Below, one piece after another: positions 16,554 through 25,548 of a stretch of 64,000 bases of DNA. The translations under genes were made by a program, and so were the position numbers. Source of the stretch: Microbispora sp. H13382 (GTDB taxonomy: Bacteria; Actinomycetota; Actinomycetes; Streptosporangiales; Streptosporangiaceae); assembly GCF_014161445.1 (NCBI RefSeq), contig NZ_JABBXA010000016.1:1-64000 (forward strand). The letters are read 5' to 3'. The stretch's first letter is position 1. The number at the start of each line of letters is the position of its first letter. The notes beneath the pieces were generated by a model. The model searched no databases. It had not been told where the DNA came from and saw only the letters and a program-made list of their open reading frames with translations.

Positions 16554-17122
16554 TGACCGCGACCACTGAAGAGCGGACTCTTCCGCGCCTCAAGCAGCGC
16601 TACCGCGAGGAGATCATCGCGAAGCTGCGCGAGGAGTTCGGCATCGAGAACATCATGCAGGTGCCCACGATCACCAAGATCAAGGTGAACATGGGCGTCG
16701 GCGAGGCCGCCCGCGACTCGAAGCTCATCGAGGGCGCCGTGCGCGACCTCACCGCCATCACCGGCCAGAAGCCGGCCGTCGCCCGCGCCCGCAAGTCCAT
16801 CGCGCAGTTCAAGCTGCGCGAGGGCATGCCGATCGGTGCGCACGTGACGCTGCGCGGCGACCGCATGTGGGAGTTCCTCGACCGTCTGCTGTCCCTGGCG
16901 CTGCCGCGTATCCGGGACTTCCGCGGCCTGTCGCCGAAGCAGTTCGACGGCAACGGCAACTACACCTTCGGCCTCACCGAGCAGGTCATGTTCCACGAGG
17001 TCGACCAGGACAAGGTCGACCGGCAGCGGGGCATGGACATCACGGTCGTGACCACCGCGAAGAACGACGAGCAGGGCCGGGCGCTGCTGAAGCTCCTCGG
17101 ATTCCCCTTCAAGGAGGCCTGA
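16553..17122 (+). CDS. rplE: 50S ribosomal protein L5
   Basis: This 189-residue L5 forms the 5S rRNA complex with L18 and contacts P-site tRNA. Recognisable blocks are [19 protein letters not shown], the [20 protein letters not shown] segment and [17 protein letters not shown]. Two nucleotides separate it from rpsN. In E. coli, S8 represses the spc operon at the L5 start; no obvious hairpin fits at this ATG because it overlaps rplX. Confidence 0.99.
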   Translation: MTATTEERTLPRLKQRYREEIIAKLREEFGIENIMQVPTITKIKVNMGVGEAARDSKLIEGAVRDLTAITGQKPAVARARKSIAQFKLREGMPIGAHVTLRGDRMWEFLDRLLSLALPRIRDFRGLSPKQFDGNGNYTFGLTEQVMFHEVDQDKVDRQRGMDITVVTTAKNDEQGRALLKLLGFPFKEA

Positions 17123-17124
17123 TC

Positions 17125-17310
17125 ATGGCGAAGACGTCGCTGAAGGTCAAGGCAGCGCGCAAGCAGAAGTTCGAGGTCCGGGCGTACACTCGGTGTTCCC
17201 GCTGCGGCCGTCCCCGCGCTGTCTACCGCAAGTTCGGGCTGTGCCGCGTGTGCTTCCGCGAGATGGCGCACCGGGGCGAGCTGCCCGGCATCACCAAGTC
17301 GAGCTGGTAA
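17125..17310 (+). CDS. rpsN: 30S ribosomal protein S14, zinc-binding type
   Basis: This 61-residue S14 is the short, zinc-ribbon form. The four ligands are visible as CSRCGRP near residue 24 and CRVCFRE near residue 40. Many actinobacteria carry a second, longer zinc-free S14 under Zur control elsewhere; none is in this window. It lies 2 nt after rplE. A 110-nt gap with a hairpin then separates it from rpsH. Confidence 0.98.
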   Translation: MAKTSLKVKAARKQKFEVRAYTRCSRCGRPRAVYRKFGLCRVCFREMAHRGELPGITKSSW

Positions 17311-17347
17311 GCCCTCGCGGGCCAGCCGTACAGAAGTCTTATCAACC

Positions 17348-17367
17348 GGGCGCTGACCACAGCGCCC
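17348..17367 (+). promoter_or_regulatory. Hairpin between rpsN and rpsH
   Basis: A perfect 8-bp stem (GGGCGCTG / CAGCGCCC) has a 4-nt loop (ACCA). Downstream, CGGTG (17400-17404) and CACCG (17413-17417) can pair and place the rpsH Shine-Dalgarno (AGGAAGG) in the loop. This arrangement could attenuate transcription or regulate rpsH translation. The function is inferred from position. Confidence 0.4.
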
Positions 17368-17420
17368 ACGACCGCACCGAAGGTCCCATCGGGAAACCGC
17401 GGTGAGGAAGGCCACCGGCC

Positions 17421-17819
17421 ATGACGATGACCGACCCGATCGCAGACATGCTGACGCGTCTGCGGAACGCGAACTCGGCCTATCACGACACCGTGAGCAT
17501 GCCTTACTCGAAGATCAAGGCACACATCGCGGAGATCCTCCAGCAGGAGGGCTACATCCAGGGCTGGAGCGTCGAGGACGCGAAGGTCGGCAAGAACCTC
17601 GTGATGGAGCTGAAGTTCGGCCCCACCCGCGAGCGCTCCATCGCCGGCCTGCGCCGGGTGTCGAAGCCCGGTCTGCGGGTCTACGCAAAGAAGGACAACC
17701 TGCCCCGCGTTCTGGGCGGCTTGGGCGTCGCGATCATCTCGACGTCCGGCGGTCTGATGACGGACCGGCAGGCGAGCAAGCGTGGAGTGGGCGGGGAAGT
17801 CCTCGCCTACGTCTGGTAA
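17421..17819 (+). CDS. rpsH: 30S ribosomal protein S8
   Basis: This 132-residue S8 binds the central domain of 16S rRNA and is the spc-operon autoregulator in E. coli. The start [20 protein letters not shown] is canonical; an internal ATG two codons on is possible. The C-terminal [20 protein letters not shown] is the rRNA-binding signature. It follows a 110-nt gap whose hairpins put its ribosome-binding site in a loop. Confidence 0.99.
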   Translation: MTMTDPIADMLTRLRNANSAYHDTVSMPYSKIKAHIAEILQQEGYIQGWSVEDAKVGKNLVMELKFGPTRERSIAGLRRVSKPGLRVYAKKDNLPRVLGGLGVAIISTSGGLMTDRQASKRGVGGEVLAYVW

Positions 17820-17837
17820 CGAGGGGAGGAACTCAGC

Positions 17838-18380
17838 ATGTCGCGAATCGGACGGCTGCCCATCCCCGTACCGGCGGGTGTCGACATCACGATCGACGGC
17901 CGGGCGGTCCAGGTCAAGGGGCCTAAGGGCACGCTCACTCACACGGTCGCCGAGCCCATCGAGGTCTCGCGTGGCGAGGACGGCAACATCGCCGTCACCC
18001 GCCCGAACGACGAGAACAAGGTTCGTGCGCTGCACGGCCTGTCGCGCACGCTCATCGCCAACATGGTGGCGGGTGTCACGCAGGGCTACACGAAGACGCT
18101 GGAGATCGTCGGCGTCGGTTACCGCGTCGCGGCCAAGGGCCCGACGCAGCTGGAGTTCTCGCTGGGCTTCAGCCACCCGGTGATCATCGACGCGCCTGAG
18201 GGCGTCTCCTTCCGTGTCGAGAAGCCGACCCTGTTCCACGTGGACGGCATCGACAAGCAGAAGGTCGGCGAGGTCGCCGCGAACATCAGGAAGCTGCGCA
18301 AGCCGGACCCGTACAAGGGCAAGGGTGTGCGCTACCAGGGCGAGGTTATCCGCCGCAAGGTCGGAAAGGCTGGTAAGTAG
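17838..18380 (+). CDS. rplF: 50S ribosomal protein L6
   Basis: This 180-residue L6 lies near the factor-binding site of the large subunit. It consists of two duplicated domains. The start [17 protein letters not shown] and the C-terminal block [20 protein letters not shown] are diagnostic. rplR begins 2 nt after its stop. Confidence 0.99.
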   Translation: MSRIGRLPIPVPAGVDITIDGRAVQVKGPKGTLTHTVAEPIEVSRGEDGNIAVTRPNDENKVRALHGLSRTLIANMVAGVTQGYTKTLEIVGVGYRVAAKGPTQLEFSLGFSHPVIIDAPEGVSFRVEKPTLFHVDGIDKQKVGEVAANIRKLRKPDPYKGKGVRYQGEVIRRKVGKAGK

Positions 18381-18382
18381 GC

Positions 18383-18766
18383 ATGGCTGGAAAGGCTGCG
18401 TACGGCAAGCACACGGCCGCCCGCACGGTCTCCCGGGCCCGCCGGCACAACCGCGTCCGCAAGAACGTGTTCGGCACGACCGAGCGTCCGCGTCTGGTCG
18501 TCAACCGGTCCACGCGTCACCTGTTCGTGCAGATCGTCGACGACACCCAGGGCCACACGCTGGTGAGCGCCTCCACCATGGACGCCTCCCTGCGCGGCGC
18601 CGAGGGTGACAAGACCGAGAAGGCGAAGAAGGTCGGCGAGCTTCTCGCTCAGCGGGCCAAGACCGCCGGGATCACCGCTGTCGTGTTCGACCGCGGTGGC
18701 AACCGCTACGCGGGGCGGATCGCCGCTCTCGCGGACAGCGCCCGTGAAGGCGGGCTGGAGTTCTGA
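18383..18766 (+). CDS. rplR: 50S ribosomal protein L18
   Basis: This 127-residue L18 binds 5S r[23 protein letters not shown] and [22 protein letters not shown] are the conserved parts. The N-terminus [20 protein letters not shown] is basic. A 64-nt gap follows before rpsE; it is filled in part by a 12-codon reading frame whose stop overlaps the rpsE start. Confidence 0.99.
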   Translation: MAGKAAYGKHTAARTVSRARRHNRVRKNVFGTTERPRLVVNRSTRHLFVQIVDDTQGHTLVSASTMDASLRGAEGDKTEKAKKVGELLAQRAKTAGITAVVFDRGGNRYAGRIAALADSAREGGLEF

Positions 18767-18792
18767 TGGCTCCGGTCCGAGGGTCGCGCCTC

Positions 18793-18831
18793 ATGACCCG
18801 TCCCAAGAGCAACGAGAAGAGGAACCACTGA
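18793..18831 (+). CDS. Possible 12-codon leader ORF coupled to rpsE
   Basis: ATG at 18793 opens a frame of 12 codons ([12 protein letters not shown]) whose TGA overlaps the rpsE ATG as TGATG. The peptide is basic and resembles no family. Its arrangement would couple translation of rpsE to this frame. The rpsE Shine-Dalgarno (GAGAAGAGG) lies inside it, so the frame may simply be chance around that site. Low confidence as a gene. Confidence 0.2.
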   Translation: MTRPKSNEKRNH

Positions 18832-19463
18832 TGGCTGCAGCTCCGCGTCGCGGTGCCGGCGGCGGTGGCGAGCGGCGTGACCGTCGTGATGACCGCCGCG
18901 GTGGCGCCGCAGACAAGGGCGTCTCGTACATCGAGCGCGTCGTAAAGATCAACCGAGTGGCCAAGGTCGTCCAGGGCGGCCGGCGCTTCAGCTTCACCGC
19001 GCTGGTCATCGTCGGCGACGGCAACGGCCTCGTCGGGGTCGGCTACGGCAAGGCCAAGGAGGTGCCCGCGGCGATCGCCAAGGGCGTCGAGGAGGCCAAG
19101 AAGCACTTCTTCAAGGTCCCGCGCATCCAGGGCACCATCCCGCACCCGGTGCAGGGCGAGGACGCCGCCGGCGTCGTCCTCCTGCGTCCGGCCTCGCCCG
19201 GTACGGGCGTCATCGCGGGCGGCCCGGTTCGCGCGGTCCTGGAGTGCGCCGGGATCCACGACGTGCTGTCCAAGTCGCTCGGCTCGGACAACCCGATCAA
19301 CATCGTGCACGCCACCGTGGCGGCTCTCAAGGGCCTCAGCAGGCCCGAGGAGATCGCGGCCCGTCGTGGCCTGCCGATCGAGGACGTCGCTCCCAAGGCC
19401 ATGCTGAAGGCTCGCGCCGAGGGTCTGGCCGAGGCCGCGGCTGCCGCGAAGGCGGTGAGCTAG
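18831..19463 (+). CDS. rpsE: 30S ribosomal protein S5
   Basis: This 210-residue S5 shapes the mRNA entry site and affects accuracy. The N-terminal 30 residues are an Arg/Gly/Asp-rich extension ([20 protein letters not shown]) also seen in other actinobacteria. The S5 RNA-binding domain begins at [20 protein letters not shown]. The loop that carries spectinomycin-resistance changes ([10 protein letters not shown]) looks wild type. The ATG at 18831 is chosen over an upstream in-frame extension that lies inside rplR. Confidence 0.99.
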   Translation: MAAAPRRGAGGGGERRDRRDDRRGGAADKGVSYIERVVKINRVAKVVQGGRRFSFTALVIVGDGNGLVGVGYGKAKEVPAAIAKGVEEAKKHFFKVPRIQGTIPHPVQGEDAAGVVLLRPASPGTGVIAGGPVRAVLECAGIHDVLSKSLGSDNPINIVHATVAALKGLSRPEEIAARRGLPIEDVAPKAMLKARAEGLAEAAAAAKAVS

Positions 19464-19465
19464 CG

Positions 19466-19648
19466 ATGGCTCGCCTGAAGATCACCCAGACCCGGTCCAA
19501 GATCGGCGGCCAGCAGAACCAGCGTGACTCGCTGCGTTCGCTGGGCCTGAAGCGAATCGGCGACGTGGTCGTCAAGGAGGACCGTCCCGAGATCCGGGGC
19601 ATGGTCGCCAAGGTGTCGCACCTCGTCGTTGTTGAGGAGGTCGACTAG
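19466..19648 (+). CDS. rpmD: 50S ribosomal protein L30
   Basis: This 60-residue L30 starts [20 protein letters not shown] at the ATG at 19466, 2 nt after rpsE. The ferredoxin-like fold and the motif [20 protein letters not shown] are typical. It is short but unmistakable from its place between rpsE and rplO. Confidence 0.98.
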   Translation: MARLKITQTRSKIGGQQNQRDSLRSLGLKRIGDVVVKEDRPEIRGMVAKVSHLVVVEEVD

Positions 19649-19650
19649 TC

Positions 19651-20106
19651 ATGACCGAGAACGCTCCGCTCAAGATCCACGACCTCCGTCCGGCCCCCGG
19701 CTCCAACAAGGCCAAGACCCGCAAGGGCCGTGGCGAGGGCTCCAAGGGCAAGACGGCCGGCCGTGGCACCAAGGGCACCCGGGCCCGTACGGCAGTGATG
19801 CCGGGCTTCGAGGGTGGCCAGGTCCCGCTCCAGCGGCGGCTGCCGAAGCTGAAGGGCTTCTCCAACGCCCTGTTCAAGACGACCTACCAGGTCGTCAACC
19901 TGGACAGGCTCGGGGAGCTGTTCCCCCAGGGCGGCGACGTCACGCTCGACGACCTGGTGGCCAAGGGTGCGGTCCGCAAGAACCAGCCCGTGAAGGTGCT
20001 GGGCACCGGTGACATCTCCGTGGCGGTGAACGTGCAGGCGCACGCCTTCTCCGCCAGCGCGAAGGAGAAGATCGCCGCTGCCGGTGGCTCGGTTTCCGAG
20101 CTGTAG
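19651..20106 (+). CDS. rplO: 50S ribosomal protein L15
   Basis: This 151-residue L15 has the long Gly/Lys/Arg-rich N-terminal extension that threads into 23S rRNA ([20 protein letters not shown]). The globular C-terminal part ends [20 protein letters not shown]. It follows rpmD by 2 nt. A strong hairpin and a 182-nt gap separate it from secY. Confidence 0.99.
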   Translation: MTENAPLKIHDLRPAPGSNKAKTRKGRGEGSKGKTAGRGTKGTRARTAVMPGFEGGQVPLQRRLPKLKGFSNALFKTTYQVVNLDRLGELFPQGGDVTLDDLVAKGAVRKNQPVKVLGTGDISVAVNVQAHAFSASAKEKIAAAGGSVSEL

Positions 20107-20122
20107 GCATGACGCTCCACGA

Positions 20123-20153
20123 GGCGCGGAGGTTCGTTATGAGCCTCCGCGCC
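20123..20153 (+). terminator. Hairpin between rplO and secY
   Basis: A perfect 10-bp inverted repeat (GGCGCGGAGG / CCTCCGCGCC) has an 11-nt loop and starts 17 nt after rplO. It splits the ribosomal part of the spc unit from secY-adk-map, so the latter probably has its own promoter in 20154-20223. I cannot assign that promoter with confidence. Confidence 0.65.
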
Positions 20154-20223
20154 CGTAGTGCGTTAGAGTTCGCCTGGCACGAGGCTCTGGCCCGTGTCTG
20201 ACCAAGCACTCTGGCAGAAAGAC

Positions 20224-20295
20224 ATGTCGATGGACGCCTTGCGGGCCATCGCCGACCGTAACCGCGTCACTGGCGCGCAGGAGGGACCGTGCTGA
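20224..20295 (+). CDS. Possible 23-codon leader ORF overlapping secY
   Basis: ATG at 20224 opens 23 codons (MSMDALRAIADRNRVTGAQE then GPC) whose TGA lies 7 nt inside secY. The secY Shine-Dalgarno (CAGGAGGG) is within this frame, so ribosomes finishing it would stop at the secY start. The upstream ribosome site is weak (GCAGAAAG). No family is recognised. It may be a coupling device or chance. Confidence 0.25.
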   Translation: MSMDALRAIADRNRVTGAQEGPC

Positions 20296-21596
20296 CCGCG
20301 ATAACCCGGGCGTTCCGGACGCCGGACCTGCGCAAGAAGCTGCTCTTCACATTGGGCATCATCGTGCTGTTCCGGCTTGGCTCGGTGCTTCCCACTCCGG
20401 GCGTCAACGCCCAGAACGTGGCCCTGTGTCTAGAGCAGGCCCAGGCGGGAGACGCCGGCAACATCTACGGGATGGTGCAGCTCTTCAGCGGCGGCGCCCT
20501 GTTGAAACTTTCAGTGTTCGCGCTCGGCATCATGCCGTACATCACCGCGAGCATCATCCTGCAGCTGCTGACGGTGGTGATCCCCCGGCTGGAGGCCCTC
20601 AAGAAGGAGGGCCAGTCGGGAACGGCGAAGATCACGCAGTACACACGTTATCTGACCATCGGGCTTTCGGTGCTCCAGTCGACGGCCTTCGTCGCGCTGG
20701 CCCGCAGCGGGCAGCTCTTCCCCAGCTGTAACGAGCAGGTCCTGCTGAGCCAGGAGGTCTTCCCGCTCGTGACCATGGTCATCACGATGACCGCCGGTAC
20801 GGCTGTCATCATGTGGCTGGGCGAGCTCGTCACCGACCGCGGCGTCGGCAACGGCATGTCGATCCTGATCTTCACTCAGGTCATCGCGGTGTTCCCGTCC
20901 GAGCTGGTGAACATCTACCGGCTCAGCCCCTTCAAGTTCGTCATCGTGATGATCGTCGGTGTCGTGATGATCGGCGTCGTCGTCTTCATCGAGCAGGCGC
21001 AGCGCCGCATCCCGGTGCAGTACGCAAAGCGGATGGTCGGCCGGCGGATGTACGGCGGCACCTCGACCTACATCCCGCTCAAGGTGAACCAGGCCGGCAT
21101 CATCCCGGTCATCTTCGCCTCGTCGCTGCTGTACCTGCCGCAGCTTATGGTGACGCTGTTCGGCAACAGTCAGAACCCCAACGTCGTTGTCGACTGGCTT
21201 GCCCAGTACCTGGTCAGGGGCGACCATCCGGTCTACATGGCCACGTTCTTCCTGATGATCGTCTTCTTCACCTACTTCTACGTGTCCATCACTTTCAACC
21301 CCGCTGAAGTGGCTGACAACATGAAGAAGTACGGTGGGTTCATCCCGGGCATCCGCCCGGGCCGGCCGACCGCTGAGTACCTGAGCTACGTGCTCAACAG
21401 GCTCACGGCCGCAGGTGCTCCGTATCTGGGTGTGATCTCGCTCATCCCGATCATCGCACTGGGGGTGGCCGGGGCGAGCCAGAACTTCCCGTTCGGAGGG
21501 ACCAGCATTCTGATCATGGTTGGTGTTGGTCTGGACACGGTCAAGCAGATCGAGAGCCAGCTTCAGCAGCGCAACTACGAGGGCTTCCTGAGATAG
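20289..21596 (+). CDS. secY: Protein translocase channel subunit SecY
   Basis: This 435-residue SecY forms the protein-conducting channel of the plasma membrane with SecE and SecG. About ten hydrophobic segments are seen, starting with [21 protein letters not shown]. Recognisable landmarks are the TM2 region with [21 protein letters not shown], the TM5-TM6 cytoplasmic loop with [11 protein letters not shown], and [15 protein letters not shown] before TM9. The GTG at 20289 follows GCAGGAGGGACC. The stop TAG overlaps the adk GTG. It is preceded by a hairpin and a small overlapping leader frame. Confidence 0.99.
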   Translation: MLTAITRAFRTPDLRKKLLFTLGIIVLFRLGSVLPTPGVNAQNVALCLEQAQAGDAGNIYGMVQLFSGGALLKLSVFALGIMPYITASIILQLLTVVIPRLEALKKEGQSGTAKITQYTRYLTIGLSVLQSTAFVALARSGQLFPSCNEQVLLSQEVFPLVTMVITMTAGTAVIMWLGELVTDRGVGNGMSILIFTQVIAVFPSELVNIYRLSPFKFVIVMIVGVVMIGVVVFIEQAQRRIPVQYAKRMVGRRMYGGTSTYIPLKVNQAGIIPVIFASSLLYLPQLMVTLFGNSQNPNVVVDWLAQYLVRGDHPVYMATFFLMIVFFTYFYVSITFNPAEVADNMKKYGGFIPGIRPGRPTAEYLSYVLNRLTAAGAPYLGVISLIPIIALGVAGASQNFPFGGTSILIMVGVGLDTVKQIESQLQQRNYEGFLR

Positions 21597-22249
21597 TGCG
21601 CGTCGTCCTGGTTGGGCCCCCCGGAGCGGGTAAGGGGACGCAGGCCCAGTTCATCGCATCGCACCTGTCGATCCCGAAAATCTCGACAGGCGACATCTTC
21701 CGTGCCAACGTCTCCGGCGGCACGGAGCTCGGCAAACTTGCCAAGGAGTACATGGACCGCGGTGACCTCGTCCCCGACGAGGTGACCGTGGCCATGGTCC
21801 GCGACCGGTTGTCGGAGGACGACGCGCAGGAGGGCTTCCTCCTGGACGGCTTTCCCCGCAACGTGCCCCAGGCCGAGGTCCTCAAGAAGATGCTGGCCGA
21901 GTTCGGCACGGCGCTCGACGTGGTCCTCAACCTGGTCGTCGAGGACGACGAGGTCGTACGCCGCCTGGCAGGGCGCCGTACGTGCCGTTCCTGCGGCAAG
22001 GTGTGGCATGTGCTGTTCGACCCGCCCGCGGTGGAGGGTGTCTGCGACGCCTGCGGCGGGGAGCTCTTCCAGCGGGACGACGACCGCGAGGAGACCATCA
22101 GGCGGCGCCTGGAGGTCTACCAGGAGCAGACGTCGCCGCTCATCTCGTTCTACGCCGACGAGGGCATCCTGCAGGGGGTCGACGCGACCGGGCCGGTCGA
22201 GGAGATCACCCAGCGGGCGATGTCGGCGCTGCGACGGTTCGCCGACTGA
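21596..22249 (+). CDS. adk: Adenylate kinase with four-Cys LID
   Basis: This 217-residue enzyme interconverts ATP + AMP and 2 ADP. The P-loop is [10 protein letters not shown] at residues 7-16 and the NMP-bind segment contains KISTGDIFR. The LID is of the long type and carries [10 protein letters not shown] and [14 protein letters not shown], four cysteines able to hold zinc. Some actinobacterial kinases lack this lid. The GTG at 21596 overlaps the secY stop as TAGTG. The gene belongs to the secY-adk-map group. Confidence 0.98.
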   Translation: MRVVLVGPPGAGKGTQAQFIASHLSIPKISTGDIFRANVSGGTELGKLAKEYMDRGDLVPDEVTVAMVRDRLSEDDAQEGFLLDGFPRNVPQAEVLKKMLAEFGTALDVVLNLVVEDDEVVRRLAGRRTCRSCGKVWHVLFDPPAVEGVCDACGGELFQRDDDREETIRRRLEVYQEQTSPLISFYADEGILQGVDATGPVEEITQRAMSALRRFAD

Positions 22250-22335
22250 ACCATTACCGCGGCCGGGAACGCCACTCCACTCCATGGGGTGGCGTTCAGG
22301 CTTATATGGGACAATTTCGAGAGGGGGTGTATTGC

Positions 22336-23163
22336 GTGTTCAAGAAGAACCGGCACGGAATCCAGATCAAGAGCGCGGAGCAACTGGAGAAGATGCGCGC
22401 GGCCGGCCTGGTCGTCGGCCGGACGCTGGAGTTGCTCCGGACGTCGGTCCGGCCCGGGATGACGCCGCTCGACCTCGACGCCATCGCCGAGGAGGCGATC
22501 CGGAGCGAGGGCGCGATCCCGTCGTTCAAGGGTTACCAGGGCTTCCCCGCCACGATCTGCGCTTCCGTGAACGACGAGGTCGTCCACGGCATCCCCACCG
22601 ACCGCCGCGCGCTGCGCGAGGGCGACATCATCTCCATCGACTGCGGCGCGATCCTCGACGGGTGGCACGGAGACTCGGCGATCACCGTCGGGATCGGGGA
22701 GGTGGACCCCAAGCTGACCGAGCTCATGCGGGTGACCGAGGAGGCCATGTGGCGGGGCATCGCCGCCCTGCGGGCCGGCGGGCACCTGAGCGACATCGGC
22801 CACCAGATCGAGCAGTACGTGCGGTCTCAGGGCCGCTACGGCATCCCCCAGGAGTACGGCGGGCACGGCATCGGCACCGAGATGCACATGGACCCCTGGG
22901 TGGCCAACCACGGCCGTCCGGGGCGCGGCCCCCGCTTCGAGGTGGGCATGTGTTTCGCGATCGAGCCGATGGTGAACCTCGGCACCGACCGGACCAAGGT
23001 GCTGGCCGACGACTGGACGGTCGTCACCCTCGACGGCCGCGCGTCCGCCCACTTCGAGCACAGCGTCGCGGTGACGGAGAACGGCCCGCTGGTCCTCACC
23101 GCGCTCGACGGAGGCGCCTCCCGCTTCTCCGGTGCCGGGGCCGAGGCGGGGGAGACCGCCTGA
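22336..23163 (+). CDS. map: Methionine aminopeptidase type I
   Basis: This 275-residue metalloenzyme removes N-terminal methionine. The metal ligands are visible: D in SIDCGAILDGWHGD, the second D in that motif, H in YGGHGIGTEMHMDP, E in FAIEPMV and E in HFEHSVAV. I chose the GTG at 22336 because GAGAGGGGG lies 8 nt upstream and it gives MFKKNRHGIQIKSAEQLEKM. An ATG at 22306 is a less likely alternative. It lies 86 nt after adk. Confidence 0.96.
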   Translation: MFKKNRHGIQIKSAEQLEKMRAAGLVVGRTLELLRTSVRPGMTPLDLDAIAEEAIRSEGAIPSFKGYQGFPATICASVNDEVVHGIPTDRRALREGDIISIDCGAILDGWHGDSAITVGIGEVDPKLTELMRVTEEAMWRGIAALRAGGHLSDIGHQIEQYVRSQGRYGIPQEYGGHGIGTEMHMDPWVANHGRPGRGPRFEVGMCFAIEPMVNLGTDRTKVLADDWTVVTLDGRASAHFEHSVAVTENGPLVLTALDGGASRFSGAGAEAGETA

Positions 23164-23232
23164 CGGCTCCGCCCGTCCTGGCGGCGCCTGCACCATAATG
23201 GTCATATCGCTCGAACAGCCGGGGAGATGGTG

Positions 23233-23685
23233 ATGGCTGCAGCGCCGGAGATGCGGGCCTCGGACGGCGACCGGGACCGGGTCGCCGCGGCGCTGCGCGA
23301 GCACGTGGCCGAAGGCAGGCTCACCCTCGACGAGTTCAACGAGCGGCTGGAGCAGGTCTACCAGAGCCGTACGTACGGGGAACTGGCCACGCTCACCTCC
23401 GACCTGCCCGGCATCGACCTGAACCGCCTGCCGGCCGCCGTCGAGCCCGCGCGGGGGTCCCGGCCGGCCCGGCGTGACGCAAAGGCGCGGGCCGGTCTGC
23501 GGGCCGCCTGGTCCGCCTGGGCCGGAGCCAGCGGCGTGAACTGGATGATCTGGCTCATCGTCGGCCTGTCCTCCGGCCACTTCGTCTATCCGTGGCCGCT
23601 CTGGGTGATGGGCCCCTGGGGCGTCATCCTCCTCGTCAGCACGATCGCCGGCACGGCCGGGCAGTCCCGGGGACGCGACACCTGA
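23233..23685 (+). CDS. DUF1707 domain membrane protein
   Basis: This 150-residue protein starts with a DUF1707 module (residues about 5-55), recognisable as RASDGDRDRVAAALREHVAEG, then RLTLDEFNERLEQVY and GELATLTSDLP. A basic linker follows, then two membrane segments (GVNWMIWLIVGLSSGHF and WVMGPWGVILLVSTIAG). DUF1707 proteins are abundant in actinobacteria; the module is often fused to membrane segments and its function is unknown. The ATG at 23233 lies 6 nt after GGGGAG; ATG 23227 overlaps that site and is less likely. It follows map on the same strand after 69 nt. Confidence 0.85.
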   Translation: MAAAPEMRASDGDRDRVAAALREHVAEGRLTLDEFNERLEQVYQSRTYGELATLTSDLPGIDLNRLPAAVEPARGSRPARRDAKARAGLRAAWSAWAGASGVNWMIWLIVGLSSGHFVYPWPLWVMGPWGVILLVSTIAGTAGQSRGRDT

Positions 23686-23788
23686 GCGTTCTTTACCGGA
23701 GGGCCGCCGTCGCGGCAGCCGCGGGCGGGTAGATGTCCGGTGTCGCGACGTACGGCACCACTCGGGCCGTGCCCCCGCGGTGATCAGG

Positions 23789-23839
23789 CCGCACCCGCCC
23801 CGTCCCGGCATTTCGGCGGTGCCGGGCGGGCGGGTGTGG
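23789..23839 (+). terminator. Large hairpin ending the spc/map transcript
   Basis: Arms CCGCACCCGCCC..CCCGGCA and TGCCGGG..GGGCGGGTGTGG pair over about 18 bp with a small bulge and a loop of TTTCGGCGG. It lies about 100 nt after the DUF1707 gene. The 416-nt gap 23686-24101 otherwise holds a putative infA promoter and no credible gene. Confidence 0.6.
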
Positions 23840-23939
23840 TGGTTCCCCCTCCTCCACGCGATCCGTCGGCGTGGGATTGGCCGTCGGCCTCCGCCGGGGG
23901 TACCCTGTGATCTGGTTGTGTCGGGACCCCTGCCGTCGT

Positions 23940-23969
23940 TTCGCAATTCGGCCCGGGTTGTCGTACACT
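23940..23969 (+). promoter_or_regulatory. Candidate promoter of the infA-rpmJ-alpha operon
   Basis: TTCGCA (23940-23945), an 18-nt spacer and TACACT (23964-23969) fit a housekeeping promoter moderately. It lies about 130 nt upstream of infA, downstream of the terminator at 23789-23839. Spacing and -35 are not ideal, so this is tentative. Confidence 0.4.
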
Positions 23970-24101
23970 CCTTTGTCGGTTCACTATGACCTTTGCGCCT
24001 AGGCGGCCTTGGCTGGTCGCCGCTCTCTGTAAGCGCCCGAAGGTCGCGGCTGCTTAGTGTTCCGAAGCCTCTGACGATCCGATCTGTGAAACGCGAGGGC
24101 C

Positions 24102-24323
24102 ATGGCCAAGAAAGACGGCGCCATCGAGATTGAGGGCACTGTTATTGAGTCGCTCCCGAACGCAATGTTCCGGGTGCAGCTCGACAACGGTCACAAGGTC
24201 CTGGCCCACATCAGCGGGCGGATGCGAATGCACTACATCAGGATCCTGCCCGATGACCGGGTGGTCGTGGAGCTGAGCCCCTACGACCTGAGCCGCGGAC
24301 GGATCGTCTACCGGTACAAGTAG
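24102..24323 (+). CDS. infA: Translation initiation factor IF-1
   Basis: This 73-residue OB-fold (S1-like) factor occupies the ribosomal A site during initiation. The start [20 protein letters not shown] and the core [20 protein letters not shown] are diagnostic. It opens the alpha unit and is followed by rpmJ after 46 nt. Confidence 0.99.
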   Translation: MAKKDGAIEIEGTVIESLPNAMFRVQLDNGHKVLAHISGRMRMHYIRILPDDRVVVELSPYDLSRGRIVYRYK

Positions 24324-24369
24324 CCCGCCCCGCCAGCGGGACGGGCCGTATGCGGAACGAATAAGGACT

Positions 24370-24483
24370 ATGAAGGTCAAGCCGAGCGTCAAGAAGATCT
24401 GCGACAAGTGCAAGGTGATTCGCCGACACGGTCGCGTCATGGTGATCTGCGACAACCTGCGCCACAAGCAGCGCCAGGGCTGA
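24370..24483 (+). CDS. rpmJ: 50S ribosomal protein L36, zinc-binding type
   Basis: This short 37-residue protein is read directly from the sequence: it begins [20 protein letters not shown] and ends RHKQRQG at the TGA 24481-24483. The zinc ligands are C11, C14, C27 and H32. It completes the large subunit near the L7/L12 stalk base. GGACT lies just upstream. Its place between infA and rpsM confirms the call. Confidence 0.98.
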   Translation: MKVKPSVKKICDKCKVIRRHGRVMVICDNLRHKQRQG

Positions 24484-24618
24484 GCCCAGCTCTCAGTACG
24501 TCGCCACCAGGCCCCTGCTGAGTCCGTCCATGTGACGGGCTCCACCCGCGTGAGGGCCGGAACAACGAAGTCGCGTCACACACCCGCGCAGGCGGCGCAA
24601 GCCGTACCACGTGGGAGA

Positions 24619-24689
24619 CCCCCGGTCGGAGGCCGGGGCCCTCGCCCGGGCATGGGAGGGGAAGTGTGGCGCAAGACCTCCGCCACACT
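24619..24689 (+). promoter_or_regulatory. Stem-loops in the rpsM leader, one abutting the Shine-Dalgarno
   Basis: CCCCGG / CCGGGG (24619-24639 region) forms a first hairpin. A second, perfect 9-bp stem AGTGTGGCG / CGCCACACT spans 24663-24689 with a 9-nt loop. It ends one base before the rpsM Shine-Dalgarno AAGGAG (24691-24696). Ribosomal protein S4, encoded two genes downstream, represses the alpha operon in E. coli by binding the rpsM leader. The same mechanism here is an inference from position. Confidence 0.5.
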
Positions 24690-24707
24690 GAAGGAGAATG
24701 CCCGACC

Positions 24708-25088
24708 ATGGCCCGCCTGGTTGGCGTCGACCTCCCCCGCGACAAGCGGCTGGAGATCGCTCTCACCTACGTTTTCGGAATCGGCCGCACCCGCGCCAAG
24801 GAGATCCTTGACGCGACCGGCATCAGCCCCGATCTGCGCGTCCACCAGCTCACGGACGCCGAACTCGTCCCGATGCGTGACTTCATCGAGGCGAACTACA
24901 AGATCGAGGGCGACCTTCGCCGCGAGATTCAGGCCGATATCCGCCGCAAGATCGAGATCGGCTGCTACCAGGGCATCCGGCACCGCAAGGGGCTGCCTGT
25001 CCACGGTCAGCGGACGCAGACGAACGCGCGCACCCGCAAGGGGAAGAAGAAGACCGTGGCCGGCAAGAAGAAGCCGGGCAAGAAGTAG
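24708..25088 (+). CDS. rpsM: 30S ribosomal protein S13
   Basis: This 126-residue S13 is a head protein contacting P-site tRNA and the large subunit. The start [20 protein letters not shown] is canonical at the ATG at 24708. [20 protein letters not shown] near residue 90 is the signature, and a lysine-rich tail follows. A 14-codon in-frame extension upstream overlaps the leader hairpin and is rejected. Confidence 0.99.
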   Translation: MARLVGVDLPRDKRLEIALTYVFGIGRTRAKEILDATGISPDLRVHQLTDAELVPMRDFIEANYKIEGDLRREIQADIRRKIEIGCYQGIRHRKGLPVHGQRTQTNARTRKGKKKTVAGKKKPGKK

Positions 25089-25122
25089 TCCTTAGCAGCC
25101 ACTGCCAGGAGATAGCGCTTAA

Positions 25123-25527
25123 ATGCCGCCGAAGAGCCGCCAGGGCGCACCGAAGAAGGTGCGCCGCAAGGAAAAGAAGAACGTCGCTCACGGGCACGCC
25201 CACATCAAGAGCACGTTCAACAACACCATCGTTTCGATCACCGACCCGAACGGGAACGTGATCTCCTGGGCCAGCGCCGGCCACGTCGGGTTCAAGGGCT
25301 CCCGCAAGTCCACCCCGTTCGCCGCCCAGATGGCTGCGGAGAACGCCGCCCGCCGCGCCATGGAGCACGGCATGCGCAAGGTCGACGTCTTCGTCAAGGG
25401 CCCCGGCTCCGGCCGTGAGACCGCGATCCGTTCGCTGCAGGCGACCGGGCTCGAGGTCGGGTCCATCCAGGACGTGACCCCGGTTCCGCACAACGGCTGC
25501 CGTCCGCCCAAGCGCCGGCGCGTCTGA
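25123..25527 (+). CDS. rpsK: 30S ribosomal protein S11
   Basis: This 134-residue S11 lines the platform and the E-site mRNA path. [20 protein letters not shown] and the C-terminal [16 protein letters not shown] are diagnostic; the latter contains the asparagine-glycine pair that forms isoaspartate in other bacteria. A 34-nt gap precedes it, and rpsD follows after 21 nt. Confidence 0.99.
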   Translation: MPPKSRQGAPKKVRRKEKKNVAHGHAHIKSTFNNTIVSITDPNGNVISWASAGHVGFKGSRKSTPFAAQMAAENAARRAMEHGMRKVDVFVKGPGSGRETAIRSLQATGLEVGSIQDVTPVPHNGCRPPKRRRV

Positions 25528-25548
25528 GCCTCAGGAGAGTAGAGAGAA

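Noticed and set aside
23686-24101. A gene in the map-infA gap (several short frames)
   Set aside because: The frames lack ribosome sites and resemble no protein; the sequence is dominated by a large hairpin and a promoter-like segment.
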